Positions 18,338 through 25,193 of a stretch of DNA of 64,000 nucleotides are shown piece after piece (positions within the stretch are counted from its first letter, which is position 1; every line of letters starts with the position of its first letter). The notes under the pieces are model-generated. The model was given only the letters and a program-made list of their open reading frames with translations. It had not been told where the DNA came from and searched no databases. A program made the translations under genes and the position numbers. The DNA comes from Streptomyces sp. 130 (GTDB taxonomy: Bacteria; Actinomycetota; Actinomycetes; Streptomycetales; Streptomycetaceae), in assembly GCF_007096885.1 (NCBI RefSeq), contig NZ_VJNO01000003.1, forward strand, positions 1 through 64,000, read 5' to 3'.

Positions 18338-19146
18338 AGGGCCCGGGCCCGCACACGGCGGGAGGCACCGCGCCGGGTTCCGGCGTGCTGCGCGTCGACC
18401 ACCACACCCACTCCACGTTCTCCGACGGCCGCAGCACCGTGCTGGACATGGTCCGTGCGGCCGCCGCGGCAGGGCTGCGCACGCTGTACGTCACCGACCA
18501 CGTCCGCCGGGACACCGACTGGCTGCCCGAGTACACCGCCGCGGTACGGGCGGCTGCCGCGCAGGCCGGCCCTCTGACTGTCGTGTGCGGGGTTGAGGCG
18601 AAAATCCTGGACACGGAGGGCCGGCTCGACCTGCCTGCCGATCTCACCGGCGTCGAACACGTCGCGATCGCCGACCACCGCTTCCCGACACCTGAGGGCC
18701 CCGTCGCCCCCGCGGAGATCGCCGACCTGCTCGCCGGCTCCCGGATCAGGTCCGATGACGCCCTCGATGCTGTCACCGAGGCGATCGTGGCCGCCGTTCA
18801 CCAGGTCCCGACGGGCCTGAGCGCCCACCTGGCTCACCTGTTCAGCGTCCTGCCGAAGGCCGGGCTCGACGAACGCGCGGTCGGCGCCGCGCGGCTGGGC
18901 CGGATCGCCGCGGCATGCCGGCGGACGGACACCGCTGTGGAGATCAACGAGAAGTGGCGCTGTCCGTCCGCGGCGACCGCCGGCGTCCTGCGGGATCTGG
19001 GTGTCCGGCTGGTGGCGGGCAGCGACGCCCACATCGCCGCCGACATCGGCGCGTGGGACTTCGCCGCCCAGGTGCTGCGCGCGCAGCGGGCCGCCCACCC
19101 GCCCTTCGGGACGAGCGACGCACCCCGCGTGCCGGGAGAACGCTGA
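18334..19146 (+). CDS. PHP-domain phosphoesterase
   Basis: A 270-residue PHP protein. The metal motifs are in order: LRVDHHTHSTFSDGRS near residue 20, LYVTDHVRRDT near 50, the internal Glu of VVCGVEAKIL near 88, ADHRF near 112, a His near 170 in LSAHLAHLF, and the C-terminal VAGSDAHIAADIG near 225. PHP enzymes hydrolyse phosphomonoesters such as histidinol phosphate, or act as polymerase-linked nucleases. It starts with GTG inside the stop of the ATP-grasp gene and its stop shares one base with the GT2 start, so all are co-translated. Confidence 0.88.
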   Translation: MKGPGPHTAGGTAPGSGVLRVDHHTHSTFSDGRSTVLDMVRAAAAAGLRTLYVTDHVRRDTDWLPEYTAAVRAAAAQAGPLTVVCGVEAKILDTEGRLDLPADLTGVEHVAIADHRFPTPEGPVAPAEIADLLAGSRIRSDDALDAVTEAIVAAVHQVPTGLSAHLAHLFSVLPKAGLDERAVGAARLGRIAAACRRTDTAVEINEKWRCPSAATAGVLRDLGVRLVAGSDAHIAADIGAWDFAAQVLRAQRAAHPPFGTSDAPRVPGER

Positions 19147-20846
19147 TGAGGACTCTGACCGTCGTCGCGCACACCATCGCCTTCGTCTGCGTCTTCTTCG
19201 GAGCGCTCCCACTGGTGACCGCCGTCGTCCAGTTCCTCCTGGTTGGTCTGCAGCGCTACCGCGGCATCTACCACGACGTACGGCCGTATCTGCCACGCAC
19301 CACTGTTCTCGTCCCCGCCAGGAACGAGAGCGCGGTGCTGGAAACGTCCATCGGCGCGCTCCTGACCTCGCACTACCCGCCGGAACGGCTGCGCGTGGTC
19401 GTCATCGACGACGCCAGCACTGACGACACACCGCAGGCCCTGGCCCGACTGCAGGCCGCCGCACCCCGGCGCGTCGTCCACCTGCGCCGGGAAAGAGGCG
19501 GACAGGGCAAGGCCGACACCCTCAACCACGGCCTGCGGCACGTCCTCGCCGACGACTGGGCCCAAGCGGTCCTGATCATGGACGCCGACGTCGTCTTCGC
19601 CCCGGACACCCTGTGGCGCATGACCCGCCATCTCGCCGACCCCGGGACCGGCGCGGTCACCGCCTACATCCAGGAGGGCAGCGGACACCGCGGCAACTAC
19701 CTCACCCGCTACATCGCGTACGAGTACATCACCGCCCAGGCCGCCGCCCGCCGCACCCAGAACGTCCTCGGTGTCCTTGCCTGCCTCGCCGGCGGAGCCC
19801 AGATGCACAGCAGAGCCAACCTCACCGCGCTCGGCGGGCAGATCGACACCTCCACGCTCGCCGAGGACACCGTCACCACCTTCGACACCCAGCTGACCGG
19901 CCGCCACGTCGTCTTCGACGGCTACGCACTCGTCCTCGCCGAAGAACCCGACACCCCCGCCGGGCTGTGGCGCCAGCGCCTGCGCTGGGCCCGCGGCAAC
20001 TTCCAGGTCACCCGGCGCTACCACAACCTGTGGTTCCGCGGCCACCGCACAGGAAACAACCGCCTCGGCTCCTGGCTCTTCGCACTGATGTGGTTCGCCG
20101 TACTGCTCACCCCCTTCCTGATGCTCCTGAGCGCGGCGGCACTGATCTTCCTCTTCTACACCGAGACCAGCAGCGCCTGGTTCGCCTTCAAGGCCCTGTG
20201 GGTGGTCAACCTCGCCAGCTACCTCTTCGTGACCCTGCTCAGCCTCGCCGTCGACCCGGCAACCGCCCGCCGCTGCTGGCGCGAAGCACTCGCCTTTCCC
20301 GGCCTCGTCTCCTGCTTCTTCCTCGCCGTCACCGCCGCCCCCTCCCTCACCCTCCCCTGGCTCGAGAACCTCGGACTCGGTACGACCAGAGACTCCCCCC
20401 ACCCCCTGATGCTGTTCGCGTACTGCTGGCTCGCCCTGTGCATGCCTCTCGCCTGGCTCGCCACACGTCTGACCGGCACGTGGGCCAACCGGCTCGCCGC
20501 GCCCATGATCCACCTCGTCGGCTACGGCTCGCTGCTCTCCGCGTGCACCCTCGCCGCCTTCGCCCTCCAAGTCCGCGGTGCGCGACAGTCCTGGGACCGA
20601 ACAGTGAAAACAGGCAAGATGCAGCCGGCCCCCACCTCACCCGCTGTAAACGACCGTCCTCAGACACAGCCTCGTCACCGGTCTCCCAGCACCGCGCAAA
20701 CCGCCTCCATCGAGGAGTTCCACACACGCTGTGCCCGCCTCACGGCCCAGGATGCCCAGCGTGACCGGGCACTGCTGTGGTGGCAGATCGCAGTCCTCGC
20801 CCTCATCGCAGCACTGATGATCTGCAGGCAGATCTGGCTCGTGTGA
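19146..20846 (+). CDS. Membrane GT2 glycosyltransferase
   Basis: A 566-residue processive-type family 2 glycosyltransferase. One N-terminal membrane helix (VVAHTIAFVCVFFGALPLVT) precedes the catalytic domain: VLVPARNESAVLE, VVVIDDASTDDT, LIMDADVVF (DxD), LAEDTVTTF (general base region) and QRLRWARGNF (QxxRW). At least four C-terminal helices follow, then a hydrophilic tail and one last hydrophobic segment near the end. The set matches cellulose/hyaluronan/PgaC-like synthases. As the final gene of the operon it probably polymerises or transfers the sugar that the three upstream enzymes modify. Confidence 0.88.
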   Translation: MRTLTVVAHTIAFVCVFFGALPLVTAVVQFLLVGLQRYRGIYHDVRPYLPRTTVLVPARNESAVLETSIGALLTSHYPPERLRVVVIDDASTDDTPQALARLQAAAPRRVVHLRRERGGQGKADTLNHGLRHVLADDWAQAVLIMDADVVFAPDTLWRMTRHLADPGTGAVTAYIQEGSGHRGNYLTRYIAYEYITAQAAARRTQNVLGVLACLAGGAQMHSRANLTALGGQIDTSTLAEDTVTTFDTQLTGRHVVFDGYALVLAEEPDTPAGLWRQRLRWARGNFQVTRRYHNLWFRGHRTGNNRLGSWLFALMWFAVLLTPFLMLLSAAALIFLFYTETSSAWFAFKALWVVNLASYLFVTLLSLAVDPATARRCWREALAFPGLVSCFFLAVTAAPSLTLPWLENLGLGTTRDSPHPLMLFAYCWLALCMPLAWLATRLTGTWANRLAAPMIHLVGYGSLLSACTLAAFALQVRGARQSWDRTVKTGKMQPAPTSPAVNDRPQTQPRHRSPSTAQTASIEEFHTRCARLTAQDAQRDRALLWWQIAVLALIAALMICRQIWLV

Positions 20847-21066
20847 TCCGCAGCCTCGGTCGCCCACGGCCCACAGGCTCGCATCGAGCGCCGCCGCCGG
20901 GCCGACGCCTCGCTCTGGGGCCCTGCGCCGGGCTTGGGCTGAACGCGTTGCTGCCGGGGGGCGGGTGGTGGCGATGGCGGCTGCCGTGGTGTTGGCCGTC
21001 ATCGCCCTGCTCGCCGTCGGTCTCAACCGGCCGGTGCCCTGAGCGGGCGCCGGCTCGTGGTGCCGG

Positions 21067-21912
21067 TCAGCGGCCGCATCCGACGCGTTTCGTGGACAGC
21101 GCCAGGTCGTCCAGGCGCAGGTCGTAGGAGTCCGGGGTGGGGTTGCCTTGGTAGAGCTGCCAGCCGATGCGGACGGTGTCGAAGGCGGGAAGGACGAAGT
21201 CCACCGGATTGCCGCCGTGCCGAGTGGTGGTGACGGTCATGTCGGGCTGGGGCTCGCCGTCGATCCATACCGCCACGCGGTTGTCCGAGGCGTCCACCTC
21301 CCATTCCAGGCACGTCCACTTGCCCGCTTCGGCCGGGGCGGACTCGCGCCAGTCGGTCCAGTCGCCCGTGGGGCCGCCGTCCGAGCCGATCCCCCACAGC
21401 TGCACCCCGTTGCCGACGGTGGGGACGTACTGGCCACCGATCGGTCGAACCACACTGCCATCGCCCTGGCCGGTGGCTTCCACGAGGGTGAAGTGGGCCC
21501 AGTCCGGAGCGGTGGGGAAATCGTCGACCTTCACCCGCATCCGGCCGAAGAAGCTGTTGTCCGGGGCCGAGAAATCGTCGACCTCCAAGAACGCGTATCC
21601 GTTGCCCTCGGTGCGCACCCGGAGCACTCGGTCCGCGCCGCGCTTCGCACCGTGTCCGCTGCCCCGCACGCGTTCGACGGACAGTGCGCCGTTCCGGGTG
21701 TCCACGCCCCAGCGCAGGCTGGTGCCCGCGCCGGGCGGCAGCTCCTCGAAGTCCTCGCAGAACAGTAACGCCGGGTCGGGAGCACAGCCGCCGACGGGTC
21801 GGCCGTCGTGGCGGTCGTGCGCCGGAGCGCCGCCGGTGGCGGCCACCACCGTGACGCCGGCCAGGGCGACGGCGACGAGCACCCGCCGTACGGCGGGAAG
21901 GGAGTAGCGCAT
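21067..21912 (-). CDS. Secreted Cip1-like polysaccharide-active protein
   Basis: A 281-residue protein with a signal peptide (VRRVLVAVALAGVTVVAATG). The mature domain is a beta-sandwich of the Cip1 type: LLFCEDFEELPPG near the start, then SFFGRMRVKVDDFPTAPDWA, WTCLEWEVDASDNRVAVWID and RIGWQLYQGN ... DDLALSTKRVGCG at the end. Cip1 was first described in Trichoderma as co-regulated with cellulases and has actinobacterial relatives; lyase activity on glucuronans has been proposed for the fungal protein. GGAG lies six bases before ATG, and a CebR-type operator lies about 30 bp upstream. Confidence 0.75.
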   Translation of the reverse strand: MRYSLPAVRRVLVAVALAGVTVVAATGGAPAHDRHDGRPVGGCAPDPALLFCEDFEELPPGAGTSLRWGVDTRNGALSVERVRGSGHGAKRGADRVLRVRTEGNGYAFLEVDDFSAPDNSFFGRMRVKVDDFPTAPDWAHFTLVEATGQGDGSVVRPIGGQYVPTVGNGVQLWGIGSDGGPTGDWTDWRESAPAEAGKWTCLEWEVDASDNRVAVWIDGEPQPDMTVTTTRHGGNPVDFVLPAFDTVRIGWQLYQGNPTPDSYDLRLDDLALSTKRVGCGR

Positions 21913-21943
21913 GCGGAGTTCTCCAGTCGGGGGAGGTCGGAGG

Positions 21944-21969
21944 GATTGATGGGAGCGCTCCCATCAATC
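21944..21969. promoter_or_regulatory. CebR-type operator (26-bp perfect palindrome)
   Basis: The core TGGGAGCGCTCCCA is exactly the known binding site of the LacI-family cellobiose repressor CebR in Streptomyces, here extended to perfect symmetry by GATTGA on one side and TCAATC on the other. It lies between the promoter region and start of the Cip1-like gene, predicting induction by cello-oligosaccharides. No repressor gene is in the window. Confidence 0.9.
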
Positions 21970-22266
21970 GTCCGGCACCCTACGGCAACAGCTTCCCCCC
22001 GCACCAGACGCTTGCCGTTATTGCGCCGGCACCTCGCGAGACGAATGAGGCAGTGCCGCCTTCGAGGCGTTCTCGGGAAGCGTGGCCCCCGGGTCCCCGT
22101 CCGGTCCCACCAGCCGGCCCCGGCCCGGAGCCCCGGCTCGACTGATCCCGCGCGGCGTCAGCACCACAAGTGCCTTCGGTCGCCGTCAGAAGTAGCTGGG
22201 CGGGGTCGGGCATGAGGAAGGGCAGGGCGCCGGGGCAGGGCTCCCCGGCGGCCATCGGCGGCCTTG

Positions 22267-23373
22267 TCACTGTGGGGAGCAAGGACCGTACAGGGCTGCC
22301 GGTTGGCTGGTCATCAACGCCCAGTACCTGTCGCCGTAGCTCCAGTGCCACCACTCGGTGCCGTAATTGATCAGCCCGCCGGCGGACAGGGCGTCGCTCA
22401 GCAGCGCCCTGTTCGCGCCGGCCTGGGGGCTGATCGAGGCGGCGTCCGTGTAGCAGGCGCCGTCGCTCTCCTCCGGGCCGGCGTTCATGCGCGTGCCCAT
22501 GTCGAGCTCGGTGCCGTCGGCGTCGACGAGGGTGAGGTCGACGGCGGCGCCGGCGCTGTGGGGGGCGATCTCCGGCGGGGACACGTACCGGCTGGTGGCC
22601 TGGTGGACCCGCTCGTCGGACCAGGTCGGATTGGTCGCGCGGAGCTCGCCGGCGTACTCCTCGAAGTAGGTCCGTTGCAGTTCGGGCGGACGGTAGCCCT
22701 CGACGAAGAGCAGGCGCAGCCCGTCGGGCAGAAGCGACTGGGCGTGGACGAGCCGGTCGAGCACGCCGCTGCGCAGGTGGGCGTACGAGCCGGTGGCATC
22801 GGCTCGGCGGTCGTCGACCAGCAGGGTCCCGCGCACGTCGACGAGCGGCTCTCCGCAGTCGGTGACGGGGACGGCCGCCACTCGCGGGTCGGACATCAGG
22901 ACGATGGGGCCGGGCGCGAGGGTGACGTGCATCCAGGGCGCGGCGTTCTCGCGGTAGGAGTGGCCGAGGGGCTCGATGCCCCTCTGGTCGGTGAGGCTGA
23001 ACCCGGTCACCATGACCGTACTGGAGCCGTCGGCCACGGACACGAGGTGTGTTCCGCAGTCGGGGCAGAAGCCGCGCCGGAGGGTTGGGTAGGTCGCGAA
23101 CCACTTCGGCTGTCCCCCGGGCCCTGTCCAGATCAGGGAGTCGAGGGGGAAGCCGACCCACAGCACTGCGGGCCCGCCGGAGATGCGGGTCTCATGGGGG
23201 CATGAACACACATGCGGATCGTCCGGTACGCCGGTGACCTGGTAGGAGATCCGGCCGCACTGGCAGTGTCCTGTTCGCACCGGCGTCGGCGCCTGTGATG
23301 CGGCTCGTGCGGTCGGCAGGGGGTGAGCGGGGACGGCTGGGGTGTTGGGGGTGGTGGGTGAGGTGTTGCTCAT
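22267..23373 (-). CDS. GFA-domain / D-Ala-D-Ala dipeptidase-like fusion
   Basis: A 368-residue two-domain protein. Residues about 35-150 form a GFA (Mss4-like) zinc domain with GHCQCGRISY, CSCPHETRISGG and GFCPDCGTH supplying the Cys ligands. Residues about 160-365 match M15D (VanX/DdpX) dipeptidases: VEGYRPPELQ, the metal motif APHSAGAAVDLTL with His and Asp, and the C-terminal INYGTEWWHWSYGDRYWA with Glu and His. VanX-type enzymes cleave D-Ala-D-Ala. Start at MSNTSP after GAGG. It ends the minus-strand Nudix operon and begins 29 bp after the preceding stop. The fusion is unusual. Confidence 0.82.
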   Translation of the reverse strand: MSNTSPTTPNTPAVPAHPLPTARAASQAPTPVRTGHCQCGRISYQVTGVPDDPHVCSCPHETRISGGPAVLWVGFPLDSLIWTGPGGQPKWFATYPTLRRGFCPDCGTHLVSVADGSSTVMVTGFSLTDQRGIEPLGHSYRENAAPWMHVTLAPGPIVLMSDPRVAAVPVTDCGEPLVDVRGTLLVDDRRADATGSYAHLRSGVLDRLVHAQSLLPDGLRLLFVEGYRPPELQRTYFEEYAGELRATNPTWSDERVHQATSRYVSPPEIAPHSAGAAVDLTLVDADGTELDMGTRMNAGPEESDGACYTDAASISPQAGANRALLSDALSAGGLINYGTEWWHWSYGDRYWALMTSQPAALYGPCSPQ

Positions 23374-23402
23374 GTGAGGCCTCGTTTCGGAGGGGGCCGG
23401 GG

Positions 23403-24515
23403 CTACAGAGTGCTGAGGTCGGTGGCGTCGGGCAGTTCGGTGAGGGGCTGCCGCGTGGCGCGGGGCAGTGCGAACCGCGCTCGGGCGTGGTGGACGGCGG
23501 TGAGCTGATCGGCGCCGGTGGGGCCCCAGTTGAACAGTTCGATGACCTGTTCGGGGGTGGCCAGCGCGCGCAGATAGGTCTGGCCCGTGGCGGGGTCGGG
23601 CCGGGAGGGGCCGATGTCCGTCAGGACGGCTGCCATACGGAGGCGGGTGCATGGCCCGGCGCTGTGCTCCGGGTCCGGCAGGTTGCCGAGGAGAACCGGA
23701 GGGCTGATGCGGGCGGAGGCCTCTTCAAGGGCCTCGCGGATGAGGGTTGCCGCGGGGCTCCGGTCGTTTTCGGGCTCGGGAGTGCCGCCGGGGAGGCAGG
23801 CGGCGCCGTTCGCAGGATCGAGGAGTACGAGGACGCGGCCGTCGGGGGCGAAGAGCCACCCCCAGCTCTGGCGGACGGGAAGCCCGGCCGCGGCGGGCCC
23901 TTCGTGCCAGGGCAAGTGGTGGACGGCGCGGTGCCGGGTGAACGTGTTCACGCGGTCGAGCAGGGTGGGGGCGAGGGGGAGGCCGTCCTCGAGGATCGCG
24001 GGGCCGGTGCCATTGACGCGGGCGCGCAGGGCGGACAGCGCGCGGCGGGCATCGTCCGGAGCCATGAGCGCGGGCAGGTCGGCAGGTTCGACGAAGTCGA
24101 CGCCCTCGATCTCGCCCGGTGCCGGGCGGATGGACGCGATCCGGTCCTCATTCCAGACGCCGCCGTCGAAGACGTGCAGCAGTTCACCGGGGAACCGTAC
24201 GGCCGGAGACGTCCTGCGGCCTGCCGGGGACACCCAGTCGACGGCCAGCCCACGCGTGAGGGGCACCGCGAGCCCCAGCTCCTCCCGCAGCTCACGGGCG
24301 GCGCCCTGCGCGGGGGACTCACCCGGGTCCAGCGCGCCGCCGGGCAGGAGACGGGTAGGACGGTAGCCGACGCGCTGGACCAGGACCCGACCGTGCTGGT
24401 CGGTGATCAGGACCGACGTGCCGGCCCACAACGCGTGGGAGGCGCGCAGTGCACCGTACGCCTCGTCGGTCATCGTCACGCCGGAACGTTCGCCGGGTGT
24501 GGAAGTCGTGGTCAT
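23403..24515 (-). CDS. Two-domain Nudix hydrolase
   Basis: A 370-residue protein. The first Nudix domain (about residues 25-170) has an intact box, GGALDPGESPAQG ... RELREELGL. The second (about 210-350) starts SWGWLFAPDGRVLVLLDPAN and has a weaker box, GGTPEPENDRS ... REALEEAS, where the usual EExG is EEAS. Nudix enzymes hydrolyse nucleoside diphosphates linked to another group. Start chosen at MTTTSTPGERS with a GGAGAG site; the open frame upstream belongs to the broken ATPase gene. Likely the first domain is catalytic and the second regulatory or altered in specificity. Confidence 0.85.
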   Translation of the reverse strand: MTTTSTPGERSGVTMTDEAYGALRASHALWAGTSVLITDQHGRVLVQRVGYRPTRLLPGGALDPGESPAQGAARELREELGLAVPLTRGLAVDWVSPAGRRTSPAVRFPGELLHVFDGGVWNEDRIASIRPAPGEIEGVDFVEPADLPALMAPDDARRALSALRARVNGTGPAILEDGLPLAPTLLDRVNTFTRHRAVHHLPWHEGPAAAGLPVRQSWGWLFAPDGRVLVLLDPANGAACLPGGTPEPENDRSPAATLIREALEEASARISPPVLLGNLPDPEHSAGPCTRLRMAAVLTDIGPSRPDPATGQTYLRALATPEQVIELFNWGPTGADQLTAVHHARARFALPRATRQPLTELPDATDLSTL

Positions 24516-24639
24516 CTCTCTCCGATCGGTGGGGTACGCCTGTGGTGGCAGGTCAGGTGGTCGGCTCGGCCGGGTAACCGGGCGACGGGCTGGGGGGTGG
24601 TCACGGCGTGGTGGTCTCCTGCCGTGTTGGCGGTCGGGG

Positions 24640-25193
24640 TCAGGCGGTTGCGTGCAGGTGGGCGGGAGCGGCCCGGAGGGTCTGTCCGGCGGTGCGGGCG
24701 GTGGTGTCGATGACGTGGCCCTGGGCGTGCGGCCGGGAAGCGGCGGCTTCCCGGTGGCCGGCGGCGCGGCGCCGGCGGCGGCAGGCACGTGCGGCTTCGC
24801 CGTGTTCAGGATCGCCGGGACACTCGCGACTGGCCTCGATGCGCTCGTGGAATGCGGCTGATTCGGCGTGCGGGACGAGGTGGCGGAATCGGCCGGCCTG
24901 GCGCGGGCGGGTGGACCTCTCCTCGGCGTGGGCGGGGTTGAGGGGGCCGTCGGCACGATGACCGGGCCGCCCGGGTGCCGGGTCAGGCCGGCGGGGAAGG
25001 CCCCGGTCAGCTGCCGCCACAGGGGAAGGTCCTGGTAGTCCCTGGGTTCGAGAGCGTGGCCGGCGAGTGCGCTGCGCAACAGGTCGCCGACGCGCTCCGG
25101 GTCGGCGACCGTCGCGCCGGGCAGCGCATGGGACAGTCCGGCGGCGAGGGTCGTCCTGCCGCCGTCGAAAGGCCCGTTCACCCAGGTGATCAT
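24640..25193 (-). pseudogene. P-loop ATP-binding protein (TmrB/AAA_33-like), decayed
   Basis: It starts MITWVNGPFDGGRTTLAAGL, overlapping the upstream stop by ATGA. The family normally reads GPFGGGKT; here the P-loop Lys is Arg and a Gly is Asp. It continues well through DYQDLPLWRQLTGAFPAGLT, then loses frame near 24945, after which the second frame gives AESAAFHERIEASRECPGDP and AQGHVIDTTARTAGQTLRAA to the stop. Loss of both the P-loop Lys and the frame argues for real inactivation rather than a sequencing error. Intact relatives are small kinases or resistance-like ATPases; here probably dispensable to the operon. Confidence 0.7.
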
